Below, in pieces: positions 1-7,615 of a stretch of DNA of 11,013 nt. The position numbers and the translations under genes were made by a program. Source of the stretch: Thermomicrobiales bacterium (GTDB taxonomy: Bacteria > Chloroflexota > Chloroflexia > Thermomicrobiales > UBA6265); contig JAICRA010000015.1 in the NCBI GenBank assembly GCA_025937615.1, positions 1-11,013 on the forward strand. The letters run 5' to 3'. The notes under the pieces were generated by a model. It made no database searches, was not told where the DNA came from, and saw nothing but the letters and a program-made list of their open reading frames with translations. Numbering within the stretch: the first letter of the stretch is position 1; each line of letters begins with the position of its first letter.

Positions 1-1
1 C

Positions 2-301
2 CTTCCAGTCCACTTTCATCCAGGCACTCAGATCGGGGTCATTGTGCAGGGCCAACTGACCTACAGCGTCTATACTGGTCAGATCATCTGGTACCGGGCT
101 GATGCTCCGTCAAATGAGCCAGATATAATCCGCCCTGGCGAAACTGTGGTCGTGCGCCCGGGCGACGCACTGGTCGAGTCCCCAGACTCGATCCACCAAG
201 GGCGCAACAACGGCCGCGAGCCGCTGGTGATCTACCTGTCAACGCTCTTCCCAGCCGACGCTCCGCGGGCCGTCATCGTCGAGGCGAGCCCGGTCCCCTG
301 A
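2..301 (+). CDS. Cupin-domain protein, 3' end (partial, start off window)
   Basis: The reading frame is open from the left edge, so this is the C-terminal ~99 residues of a longer protein. The GTG at 44 is only an internal valine. The visible part is a single cupin beta-barrel. Motif 1 appears as HFHPGTQ followed by GVIVQGQLTY, giving the two metal-ligand histidines (bases 11-19). Motif 2 appears as PGDALVESPDSIHQGRNNG, giving the third histidine and the conserved asparagine. The usual motif-1 glutamate position is occupied by Gln/Thr, which is common in small cupins. The substrate cannot be read from the sequence; such proteins range from sugar-binding and dioxygenase domains to simple metal-binding barrels. 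It ends 7 nt before hemW on the same strand, so the two are probably co-transcribed. The family call is fairly sure and the function unknown. Confidence 0.75.
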   Translation, partial: LPVHFHPGTQIGVIVQGQLTYSVYTGQIIWYRADAPSNEPDIIRPGETVVVRPGDALVESPDSIHQGRNNGREPLVIYLSTLFPADAPRAVIVEASPVP

Positions 302-308
302 TGTCACC

Positions 309-1529
309 GTGACGCTGTCCACCCCGCTTTCCGGGAATGTCCTGCACGGCCGCTTTGAGGCCCCAGCTCAGGTGGACGAAGAATTCGGCATTTATGTCCA
401 CATCCCCTTCTGCTCCCACATCTGTCCCTACTGCGACTTCAACACGTACGCAGGACAGTCGGCGCGCATTCCCGCCTACGTCGAAGCCGTAGGGAGGGAG
501 ACGGAGCTGTGGAGAAACCAATTCGCCGGTCGTACGGCTGCCTCGATTTTCATCGGCGGCGGCACTCCTTCGCTCCTCGACCCGGGGCAGATCAAGGTCA
601 TCCTCGCCACCTGCAATGCCGCCTTCGAACTGGCCGCTAGCACCGAAATCACAATTGAAGCCAACCCCAACAATCTCGATGAGAGAACCTGTTCAGGTTT
701 GCTCGAGGCAGGGGTAAATCGTCTCAGCATTGGCGCGCAGACGCTCGACAGGCGCGGCCTCCGGGTGCTCGGCCGGATGCACGAGGCCGAGCACGTGGCG
801 CGAGCGGTCGCCTCAGCCCGCCGCGCCGGATTCGAGAACGTCAGTCTCGACTTCATCTACGGCTGGCCCGGCCAGACGATCGACCAATGGGGCTCCGATT
901 TGAACCGGGTCTTGGCCGGTGAGGCCGGCGGCCACCCGCCGGACCATCTCTCGCTCTACGGTTTGATAGTCGAGCCAGGTACGCCAATGGCCGAGGCGGT
1001 CCAGCGCGGCATTCTGGTTCCAGTCGACGATGACGCAGCGGCTGACTTTCATGAGCTCGCGGTGTCGACGCTGGCGGACGCGGGATGGATCCACTACGAG
1101 ATCGCGAACTGGGCCGCCTCGCCACGAACTGCCTCGCGGCACAACGCCATCTACTGGCGAAACGGCGACTACGCGGGGGTCGGTGCCGGCGCTCATGGCC
1201 ACGTGGGGAATCGGCGCACCATGAACCAACTGTCGCCAACCCGCTACATTGCCAGTCTCGAGCGCGGCGACAAGGTGGTCACGAACGTCGAAGAAATTAA
1301 TGAACGCACGGCTATGGGCGAGACGATGATGCTTGGACTGCGGCTTCTGGAGGATGGTGTATCGGCGCTCTCGTTCGCCCGGCGACACCGCGTCTCGCTG
1401 TTCGAGCAGTTTGAGCCACAGATCGCCCGTCTGACGTCGATCGGCCTGCTCGAGGCAGACGACCGACGGGTCCGGCTCACTGAGCGAGGGGCACTGCTGG
1501 CAAATGCGGTTTGTGTTGAGTTCCTCTAA
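309..1529 (+). CDS. hemW: HemW, radical SAM heme chaperone
   Basis: 406 residues, full length for HemW. The radical SAM cluster motif CSHICPYC gives C35, C39 and C42. The next-but-one residue is Phe (CDF), where true HemN coproporphyrinogen dehydrogenases have a fourth Cys, so this is HemW rather than HemN. Other family blocks are GGGTPS (83-88), IEANPNN (116-122), RLSIGAQ (138-144), YGWPGQT (184-190), YEIANWA (263-269) and GAGAHG (292-297), plus a C-terminal winged-helix-like HemW domain from about 330. From family knowledge, HemW binds heme and a 4Fe-4S cluster and hands heme to membrane respiratory enzymes; older annotations call it oxygen-independent coproporphyrinogen III oxidase. The GTG at 309 lacks a clear Shine-Dalgarno and may be translationally coupled to the cupin. 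The in-frame GTG at 372, with TTTGAGG about 11 nt upstream, is an alternative that keeps the whole catalytic domain. folC follows 2 nt after the stop. Confidence 0.93.
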   Translation: MTLSTPLSGNVLHGRFEAPAQVDEEFGIYVHIPFCSHICPYCDFNTYAGQSARIPAYVEAVGRETELWRNQFAGRTAASIFIGGGTPSLLDPGQIKVILATCNAAFELAASTEITIEANPNNLDERTCSGLLEAGVNRLSIGAQTLDRRGLRVLGRMHEAEHVARAVASARRAGFENVSLDFIYGWPGQTIDQWGSDLNRVLAGEAGGHPPDHLSLYGLIVEPGTPMAEAVQRGILVPVDDDAAADFHELAVSTLADAGWIHYEIANWAASPRTASRHNAIYWRNGDYAGVGAGAHGHVGNRRTMNQLSPTRYIASLERGDKVVTNVEEINERTAMGETMMLGLRLLEDGVSALSFARRHRVSLFEQFEPQIARLTSIGLLEADDRRVRLTERGALLANAVCVEFL

Positions 1530-1531
1530 GT

Positions 1532-3022
1532 GTGAGCTGTTCACCCCGGGCCGAATTCGAAGCGTACCAACGCGCGGCCGAAACTCTGCACGCTCTTATA
1601 CGCGGCGAGCGCTTCGCGTCAAACTCGGCTGCAAGCCGTCGACAGCGAGCAGAGGTCAGGCTCAAGCGAGTCGCCGCAGTCCTTGGGGCGGTCGACAATC
1701 CGCAACGTCGCTACCCGGTCGTTCATATTACCGGGACGTCAGGCAAGGGCTCGACTGCCGCTGCGATCGCCGCCGTTCTGTCGGCGGCTGGTTATCGTGT
1801 CGGCCTCCGCACATCTCCATATGTGCAGGTGGCGACGGAAAAACTCCAAATCGGACCGTCGCTGATCGATGCGCACTCATTCGCCAAAATGGCGGCACGG
1901 GTGCTGGGCGTAGCGGGGCGCCAAATCCGGTTGGGCGGGGCAGAACTGCCCTTCAGCTACGCTGAAGCGTGGAGTGTGCTTGGCTACTGGTGGTTCGCCG
2001 AGCGGACCGTCGACATCGCCGTCGTGGAGGTGGGAGCGGGCGGCCGACTCGACGCTACCAATGTCATCGATCCAATCGCGAGCGTGATCACGAGCGTCGG
2101 TCTCGACCATCTTGTCACGCTCGGGCCGAGCATTACCGATATCGCGTGGCACAAGGCCGGCATCATCAAGCCCGGGTCGACGGCCATCGTTGGCGACCTT
2201 CCCGCGGAAGCCCTATCGGTCATCGCCGAAGAAGCGAAGCGAGCTTCGGTCGACCTGATTCAGGCCCACGCTTCACACGGTTCGCGGCCCGATGTGCCGC
2301 CGGTGGGGCAGGGATTCAGAGCTCGCAATGCCGACGTGGCGGGGGCCGTGGCAAGCGTCCTCATTCAGCGCGGATTCCGGATTTCCGAAGCGGCTATTGC
2401 GCACGGACTCCGCTCCGCGCGGCTCCCGGGAAGGCTGGAGAGAATGCCGGGAACCATCGAACCGGCTGTTTGGATCGACGGAGCTCACAACGAAGACAAG
2501 ATCGCCGCCCTCACCTTAGAGGCCGCCGGACATTTCGGAGCAGGCGCATTGCCGGTCATCGTGGTCGGAATGTTGAGCAGCAAGGACTCCTCTGGAATTC
2601 TCGCCAGGCTTGGCGGCGCCGCGTCGACCATCATCGCAACGGAGCCGTCCGTCATTGGCAAAGAGTCCGTCGCGGCAGACGCGCTCGCCGAGGCAGTGGC
2701 TGCTTCCGGCTTTGCCGGAGCCGTGTACGCCGAACCAACTCCCGATGCCGCAGTGCGGCTAGCCGAGGATGTCGCCAGACGCGATGGGGCAGACGTGCTG
2801 GTTACAGGGTCAATGTATCTGGCAGGGCAGGTTCGCCGCCGCTGGTTCCCCGATCGGGACGTTGTGCTGCAGCGAAACTCTTGGCCGGGCGTGAACGAGG
2901 AGAGCGGGTTAGGTCCGCTCCGACCTGTCCGTCGCCTTGTATGCGACAAAGCCGATAGCAAAGGCGATGAGACCGCCGATCAACAGGAATCTGCCGATGT
3001 TGATGAGCTGGTCGTCCGGTAA
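1532..3022 (+). CDS. folC: FolC-type Mur ligase: folylpolyglutamate synthase / dihydrofolate synthase
   Basis: 496 residues, against roughly 420-450 for typical FolC. The ATP-binding P-loop is GTSGKGS (68-74), with Ser where most FolC have Asn. TSPY (95-98) and TEKL (102-105) replace the usual TSPHL and RERI blocks. VEVGAGGRLDATNVI (165-179) and KAGIIKPG (208-215) match the Mur-ligase centre, the latter holding the expected carbamylated lysine. DGAHN (316-320) and GSMYLAG (426-432) are the C-terminal FolC signatures. The enzyme adds glutamate to (dihydro)folate or dihydropteroate with ATP in the cytosol; whether it is bifunctional cannot be decided here. It starts 2 nt after hemW, probably by coupling, with only a weak GAG upstream of the GTG. 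The last ~50 residues (from about 446) look unlike the family, and residues 460-496 are antisense to a small membrane protein gene on the other strand. The tail may be a recent extension by loss of an earlier stop. Confidence 0.9.
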   Translation: MSCSPRAEFEAYQRAAETLHALIRGERFASNSAASRRQRAEVRLKRVAAVLGAVDNPQRRYPVVHITGTSGKGSTAAAIAAVLSAAGYRVGLRTSPYVQVATEKLQIGPSLIDAHSFAKMAARVLGVAGRQIRLGGAELPFSYAEAWSVLGYWWFAERTVDIAVVEVGAGGRLDATNVIDPIASVITSVGLDHLVTLGPSITDIAWHKAGIIKPGSTAIVGDLPAEALSVIAEEAKRASVDLIQAHASHGSRPDVPPVGQGFRARNADVAGAVASVLIQRGFRISEAAIAHGLRSARLPGRLERMPGTIEPAVWIDGAHNEDKIAALTLEAAGHFGAGALPVIVVGMLSSKDSSGILARLGGAASTIIATEPSVIGKESVAADALAEAVAASGFAGAVYAEPTPDAAVRLAEDVARRDGADVLVTGSMYLAGQVRRRWFPDRDVVLQRNSWPGVNEESGLGPLRPVRRLVCDKADSKGDETADQQESADVDELVVR

Positions 3023-3109
3023 CAACGTCGACGTGCCCATTCCGTAGAGCGTGAACCCCACCGACGCTCCGACCGCACCGAGTACCACGAGCCAACCCCA
3101 AATGTTCAC
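2909..3109 (-). CDS. Small two-helix membrane protein, hypothetical
   Basis: A 66-residue protein with two clear hydrophobic helices at about 3-23 and 37-57, separated by a short polar loop (STLLPDDQLIN) and followed by a charged tail (KATDRSERT). I chose the GTG at 3109 because an AGGAG sits exactly 6 nt upstream. An earlier in-frame GTG at 3136 would add nine charged residues and lacks a comparable site. The protein-like hydrophobic pattern, coherent turn residues and good ribosome binding site argue that it is real, although its last 114 bp overlap the end of folC on the opposite strand. It lies about 100 nt downstream of the UPF0182 gene in the same direction and could be co-transcribed with it. 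No family is recognised and no function is proposed. Confidence 0.7.
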   Translation of the reverse strand: MNIWGWLVVLGAVGASVGFTLYGMGTSTLLPDDQLINIGRFLLIGGLIAFAIGFVAYKATDRSERT

Positions 3110-3179
3110 CAGCCGCTCCTCATCATTGACCCTCACTTCGCAGCGCTTCAGGCATCGCTTGCGCTAGGCTATCGGAAGG

Positions 3180-3226
3180 CCCCGACCCCGTCGACCTGGG
3201 TTCCAGGCTGTGTCACGGGACCGGGG
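3180..3226 (-). terminator. Nested hairpin at the end of the UPF0182 gene (weak terminator candidate)
   Basis: Outer arms at 3180-3191 and 3215-3226 are complementary at 10 of 12 positions (CCCCGACCCCGT against ACGGGACCGGGG). Between them CCTGG-GTT-CCAGG (3195-3207) forms a perfect 5-bp inner hairpin. The outer right arm includes the UPF0182 stop codon (3213-3215). No T-tract follows on the - strand, so it is not a canonical intrinsic terminator. It could slow the polymerase, protect the transcript end, or partly separate the UPF0182 gene from the small membrane protein gene downstream. Confidence 0.3.
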
Positions 3227-6050
3227 TTGCGACAGCGACTGGCTCGGGTTCCGTCGGTACGCCCGCCGACCGCGCCAGCGTATCGAGAATCTCGCCAAGC
3301 TCTTCCTGAGCCTCGCCATAGGCTGCCCAGTCGCCCTCCTGGAGTGCCCGTTGCCCTCGCTCATATGCTGCCAGGGCGTCCGCCACGGTTCCGCTGATTG
3401 GGGCGGCTCCCGCCGCGAGATCCCCTTCGATATTTGTTGTGGCGGCTCCGGGCCCACCCGCCCGTTCTTCGCCCGCAACGGCTGCTAGGGCCTCCTCGAG
3501 CGTGGGCCGCATCTCGACCTGCTCCGCCGTAGCTACGATAACGAACGTCAACTCGGTCGGCGCGCCATTCGTCCCCGTGGCCTGAAGGTATACCGGCTGC
3601 ACATACATCACCGTTTGTTCTACCGGGAGGACCAAAAGGTTTCCGGTGATGACCCGCGAACCGGACTGACTGAGGAGGGTGAACTGCTCAGAAATTTCCG
3701 GATCCTGGTTGATACGTGCTTCGACTTGCTGCGGGCCAAAAACGGTTGTCTGGCGCGGGAACCGGTAGACGACCAGCCGGGCGTCACCGCTTGGATCCGA
3801 TTGGCCAGCCATCCAGGCCGTCATATTGGGCCGATTGATTGGAGTGAAGGGGCGAATGAGCTTGAACCCCGTTTCACTCTCTCCCGGCAATGGAAGCGTC
3901 ATGTAATACGCCTCCATCGGCCGCAGCACACTCTCGGCTTCTCCATCGGTTTCAACCGGCTCCGCGGCGACCTCCCAGCGGTCCTCGCCGTTATAGAAGG
4001 CAGTGGGATCGGTCACGTGATACGCTGAGAAGACTCGAGATTGCAAGTCAAAGAGATCTTCCGGATAGCGGAAATGCTCTGCCAGCGTCGGCGGAGCTTC
4101 ACTGATCGGCGTGAACATCTCCCTGAACAGCGCTGTGTAGGCGTCGGCAATTGGATCGGGCATTGCCGTGCGGTAGAACGTAACGGTGCCGTCGTATGCA
4201 TCCACGGTCGCCTTGAAGGTGTGCCTCGCGTAATTCACTCCACCGGATGGGGTTGAGTTCGGGAACCGGTCGGTCGCCGAATACGCGTCGAGGATCCAGA
4301 TCAGGCGGCCATCCACTACCGTCAAGTACGGATCCCCGTCGAGCAAGAGAAATGGCGCAATGGTGCTTACGCGGTCCGCGATCGATCGCTTCAGCAACAC
4401 GCGTGACTCTGCCGTTAGTTCGTCGGTGAACAGAACTCGACGGTCCCCGAGGTTGATAGCCAGTATTAGGCGCTTCAGGTAGTCGTCGAGCCCGATTGAT
4501 CCGCGCGCCAGCCCCTCATAGCTATGTGTTGGCGTGTCGCCCGGGATGCCATTAACCTCTTGTACTCCTGTCTTGACCGCGACCCACGTGCTCTCTAGCT
4601 CCCCGAAATAGATCTCCGGGCGAGCGATGGTCATCACGCCCGCCTGTTCGGGCGGGATGCCCCCGACGCTGAAGACTGGCAGGCCCTGGCTCGTCGCTTC
4701 ATTGATCGGACTAATGACTCCCCCATAGCCATGTGTATACGAGAGATGCTGGTTGGTCCACGTTTGGGCGTTCGCAGGTAGGCCTTCGGTCTCCAACTCT
4801 CGTGCGGATACCAGAACCTGCTGCACCTCGTCTTCTTCAGGGTAACGGTCGACATCGACGTCGTTGAAGACGTAGTACGGCACAAACGACCGCAGCTGCT
4901 GAAATGTCTGCCTTGCGATTCTGTAGTCCCAGAGCCGTACGTTGCGAAGAACCGGGGAATCCGCCTGTAGAGCACTAGCTGGCGGCTCGCCCTGCCCGCT
5001 GATGCTGCGTGACTCCACGTCGTGGAGACCAAAGCCTTCTCGAGTAAAAGCGATGTTATTCGCGATGTATGGCGTTTCGCGCTGCAACTCGTTCGGCTCG
5101 ACGATAGCCTGCTGCACGAGTCGCGGCACGACCGCGCCCAGTCCTACCGCCACTATCCACGCGACAGCGAGGATGCCCAACCAGCGCACCTGCTCCATCC
5201 GCCGGCTCACCACCAGTACCACCGCCGCGAGCACCGAAACGATGGCAAGCACGTAGTTGAGCGGCCGTACGACCGTCACGTCAGTGAACCCCGGCCCATA
5301 AGCAAAGCCTCGCTGGGAGTACTGCAGAAAAAAGTTCGCGAGGACATACCCGACGCCAAATAGGATGAGAAGCAGCGCCGCCAGACCGAGGAGGTGCCGT
5401 CGGCTCTGCGGGGCAGTTTGCAACTGGTCGAGCCGGTCCAGACCGCGCATGCCGAGGTAGATCAGCGCCACCGCGACAAGTGTTACGAGGACAGTCGTGA
5501 GGGCCGCTCCATGCGCGATTTCAAGAGCGGGCAGCCTGAAGACGTAAAAACCGGCGTCCATGCCGAAAACAGGATCGGTGATTCCGAAGCTGGTTCCAGC
5601 TAACGCGAGTCGCCAGGTTACCCACTGCTCGGCGGCAAACCACCCGGCGAACACGGCCAGGACGACAGTCAGCAACCAGAGCAGCCAGCGGAGAATTCGA
5701 CTCGACGCGAGGCGCGCGCTCCGACCCACACTGTCGCCCCGCCGCAAAGCGAGATTCCAGTTTGCGGCGAAAAACCCGCCGACCAACAGCGAAGCGACAA
5801 GGAAGGCAAGTGCGCCGGAGGTGTACCGCGTCGTCAGCGCCGTCTGGTAGCCCACGCTCTCGAACCACCACCACTGAATCCAGAACCGCGCGGTCACCCA
5901 GATAAAGGCAAAGACGCCTAAGAGAACCAGCGCGGTAATCAGCATGCGCCTCGTTGCTGGAGACGGCGACCAGGCGCGCGGAGCGCTCGCCGACGATCCA
6001 CCGGATCGGGGGCGCTGCATTCCGCGCAGAATTCGTTCCGCCGGGTTCAT
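3213..6050 (-). CDS. UPF0182 family large membrane protein (PF03699)
   Basis: 945 residues from the ATG at 6050, a normal length for the family. About seven membrane helices are visible (36-54, 78-97, 119-140, 178-200, 219-241, 264-283, 289-307), then a large domain likely outside the membrane. Family blocks include ITDPVFGMDAGFYVFRLP (157-174), VEPNELQRETPYIANNIAF (317-335), WTNQHLSYTHGYG, ERVSTIAPFL-like DRVSTIAPFL, VDAYDGTVTFY, RYPEDLFDLQ, RPNMTAWMA and GSRVITGNLLVLPV. The C-terminus carries the usual charged YERGQRALQEGDWAAYGEAQ helix, then a Pro/Val-rich end. The family is widespread in Actinobacteria, Cyanobacteria and Chloroflexota, and I know of no established function. The ATG at 6050 has AAGGG about 10 nt upstream. 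The frame extends to a TTG at 6110 that lacks a Shine-Dalgarno, so I prefer the shorter form. It is divergent from the WalJ-like gene. Confidence 0.93.
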   Translation of the reverse strand: MNPAERILRGMQRPRSGGSSASAPRAWSPSPATRRMLITALVLLGVFAFIWVTARFWIQWWWFESVGYQTALTTRYTSGALAFLVASLLVGGFFAANWNLALRRGDSVGRSARLASSRILRWLLWLLTVVLAVFAGWFAAEQWVTWRLALAGTSFGITDPVFGMDAGFYVFRLPALEIAHGAALTTVLVTLVAVALIYLGMRGLDRLDQLQTAPQSRRHLLGLAALLLILFGVGYVLANFFLQYSQRGFAYGPGFTDVTVVRPLNYVLAIVSVLAAVVLVVSRRMEQVRWLGILAVAWIVAVGLGAVVPRLVQQAIVEPNELQRETPYIANNIAFTREGFGLHDVESRSISGQGEPPASALQADSPVLRNVRLWDYRIARQTFQQLRSFVPYYVFNDVDVDRYPEEDEVQQVLVSARELETEGLPANAQTWTNQHLSYTHGYGGVISPINEATSQGLPVFSVGGIPPEQAGVMTIARPEIYFGELESTWVAVKTGVQEVNGIPGDTPTHSYEGLARGSIGLDDYLKRLILAINLGDRRVLFTDELTAESRVLLKRSIADRVSTIAPFLLLDGDPYLTVVDGRLIWILDAYSATDRFPNSTPSGGVNYARHTFKATVDAYDGTVTFYRTAMPDPIADAYTALFREMFTPISEAPPTLAEHFRYPEDLFDLQSRVFSAYHVTDPTAFYNGEDRWEVAAEPVETDGEAESVLRPMEAYYMTLPLPGESETGFKLIRPFTPINRPNMTAWMAGQSDPSGDARLVVYRFPRQTTVFGPQQVEARINQDPEISEQFTLLSQSGSRVITGNLLVLPVEQTVMYVQPVYLQATGTNGAPTELTFVIVATAEQVEMRPTLEEALAAVAGEERAGGPGAATTNIEGDLAAGAAPISGTVADALAAYERGQRALQEGDWAAYGEAQEELGEILDTLARSAGVPTEPEPVAVATPVP

Positions 6051-6116
6051 CGGGAGTGTGCCCTTTTCAACCAGAGAGCCTTTCCGGCCAGTTGCCGAGA
6101 CCAGTGACAAGGGGAT

Positions 6117-6134
6117 TAGAGCGTGGACGCTCTA
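6117..6134. promoter_or_regulatory. 18-bp perfect dyad in the divergent intergenic region
   Basis: TAGAGCGTGGACGCTCTA consists of two perfect 7-bp arms (TAGAGCG and CGCTCTA) around a 4-nt centre. It lies between the UPF0182 start (6050, leftward) and the WalJ-like start (6214, rightward), where an operator for either gene could sit. In RNA it would form a short stable hairpin in a leader. I could not identify confident -35/-10 pairs in this region on either strand; a TACACT exists on the - strand near 6152-6157 but has no good -35 partner. Confidence 0.4.
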
Positions 6135-6213
6135 CTGTCGGGCGGCAGTCAGTGTACCCTGCATGTAGTAATCGGCCCGCTGGCGACGAACCAGTGTTTT
6201 GGAGAGCCTCAGA

Positions 6214-7077
6214 TTGCTGGCAGTAACGAGTCTCGGCAGCGGCAGCTCGGGGAATGCACTTCTGGTGCAAACGGCGGAAGCGGTCCTGCTGGTCGACTGC
6301 GGAGTCGGCGTTCGGCGACTGCAGCGTGCGCTCGCGGCCGTGGGACTGACCATGGCGGATATCGACGCCGTGTTGATCAGCCACGAGCACAGTGACCACA
6401 TTCGGGAACTACCTCGGTTGATCCGCCAACAGACTCCGGTCCTTAGCACACGCGGTTCAGCGCGCGCTGCCAACATACCCGCGCGCTTGTGGGAAGAGAC
6501 TCGCGGGCAACGTCCCGTGCGACTTGCGGACGTTGAGATAGTTGCCATCCCTGTACGCCACGATGCAGAGGACCCATGCGGATTCTTGATTCGCTCCCCT
6601 GCCGGATCCGTCACTGTCGTAACCGACTTGGGCTGTCCTTGCCTGGCCGCTATGGATGCGATCGGCGAGTCGCGGCTGGTGGTTTTGGAAGCCAACCATG
6701 ACGAGGCGATGCTTCGCCGTGGCCCGTATCCGGAGCGACTACAGCGCCGCATTCTGTCGGACTCGGGTCACCTCTCGAACGCGGGCTGCGCCGACCTGCT
6801 CGCGCAGGCCATCCGGGGATCGAATCAACCACCTACCGTCTGGCTGGCCCATCTATCCGAGACCAACAACCGGCCACACCTCGCGAAGCAGACTGTTCAG
6901 CGCCGGCTCGCCCGGGCGGGCCTGCAGCTCGATCTGCATGCCTTGCCGCGGAGAGAAATCAATGAAACCTGGTCTCCGGAAACGGCGAAACCGGGGATTG
7001 CACAATTGACACTCGATCTCCTGGTTCCCAGCGCAATTTCGGAAGACCGGGCCGTTGCAGGCTGGGAGCGACCGTGA
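6214..7077 (+). CDS. Metallo-beta-lactamase-fold hydrolase, YycJ/WalJ-like
   Basis: 287 residues. The N-terminus reads LGSGSSGN (7-14), the hallmark of the YycJ/WalJ/VicX group. The metal site is HEHSDH (57-62), with further ligands H116 (VRHDAEDPCGF), D138 (VTDLG), H162 (EANHD) and H186 (GHLSN). LAHLSETNN (211-219) is also typical. Related enzymes are two-metal phosphodiesterases or nucleases, and the Firmicute homologue sits beside the WalRK cell-wall regulators; no such kinase pair is visible here, so a wall role is only a possibility. I chose the TTG at 6214 because GGAGAG lies 7 nt upstream and the protein then begins just before the first beta strand, as in relatives. A TTG at 6199 would add five residues without a ribosome site. 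A membrane protein gene follows 50 nt downstream. Confidence 0.88.
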   Translation: MLAVTSLGSGSSGNALLVQTAEAVLLVDCGVGVRRLQRALAAVGLTMADIDAVLISHEHSDHIRELPRLIRQQTPVLSTRGSARAANIPARLWEETRGQRPVRLADVEIVAIPVRHDAEDPCGFLIRSPAGSVTVVTDLGCPCLAAMDAIGESRLVVLEANHDEAMLRRGPYPERLQRRILSDSGHLSNAGCADLLAQAIRGSNQPPTVWLAHLSETNNRPHLAKQTVQRRLARAGLQLDLHALPRREINETWSPETAKPGIAQLTLDLLVPSAISEDRAVAGWERP

Positions 7078-7127
7078 TCGGCGCCAGACCTCGCGAATCA
7101 TAGATCCAAGGACGGGGCCCGAACGCG

Positions 7128-7496
7128 TTGGAACTCTTGGCTCTCCTTCATGATCGTCTCTCGATGACAGTGCTGCTTTTCATGGCTGCAGTTGGAGCCT
7201 GGGGGATCTTCGCTTACCTCCGGGGTCAATCGATTACCGGGAGCTACGCGGGAGCGCTGGTGATCGGCGAGGCGCTCGTCCTGGTGCAGGGCGGCGCGGG
7301 ACTGGCCGTGTTCGCGACCGGCGCGCGACCACCAACGGCGACGCACTACCTGTACGGACTCACGGCGATTCTTGTTATGCCGTTCGCCTGGTCATACCTT
7401 CGAACACGGAGTCAGCGGCAAGCACTATTGATCTACAGTCTGATCGCGCTGTTCATCTTCGGACTTGCCGTGCGCGGCATCACTACCGGTCGCTGA
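7128..7496 (+). CDS. Four-helix membrane protein, hypothetical
   Basis: 122 residues with four hydrophobic helices at about 12-31, 41-62, 72-91 and 98-116. Loops are short; RTRSQRQ, between helices 3 and 4, is the only strongly basic one and suggests it faces the cytosol. Helix 2 has a Gly/Ala-rich face (GGAGLAVFATG) and a conserved-looking THYLYG opens helix 3. The protein-like pattern over the whole length and the close spacing (50 nt) behind the WalJ-like gene support a real, co-transcribed gene. The TTG start at 7128 is preceded by AAGGACGGGG, with a loose spacing. The ATG at 7164 would remove only the first 12 residues and is the main alternative. No named family is recognised. Confidence 0.75.
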   Translation: MELLALLHDRLSMTVLLFMAAVGAWGIFAYLRGQSITGSYAGALVIGEALVLVQGGAGLAVFATGARPPTATHYLYGLTAILVMPFAWSYLRTRSQRQALLIYSLIALFIFGLAVRGITTGR

Positions 7497-7615
7497 GCCG
7501 CTGCCGGGGCGCGTCGACCGCGATCCCTCACCCTAGAGATCGAACAACCGGTGCCGCAAACCGTATCTCTCGCGGTGGAAGGCCCATCGGTGCCTGTTAT
7601 CCGTCAGTTGCCAGA

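Noticed and set aside
813..1544. 243-codon - strand open frame opposite hemW
   Set aside because: Typical antisense shadow in high-GC coding DNA; no recognisable protein features and no ribosome site.
1969..2958. 329-codon + strand open frame
   Set aside because: Very Arg/Gly-rich shadow of folC in another frame; no domain, and folC motifs fully explain the region.
6051..6110. N-terminal extension of UPF0182 to a TTG at 6110
   Set aside because: No Shine-Dalgarno before the TTG, while the ATG at 6050 has AAGGG about 10 nt upstream and the family needs no extra N-terminus.
6132..6752. 206-codon - strand open frame opposite the metallo-hydrolase
   Set aside because: Ser/Arg-rich shadow; the opposite strand has complete catalytic motifs.
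7487..7520. CGGTCG/CGACCG inverted repeat as a terminator
   Set aside because: Only 6 bp with a 22-nt spacer, overlapping the stop codon, and no following T-tract.
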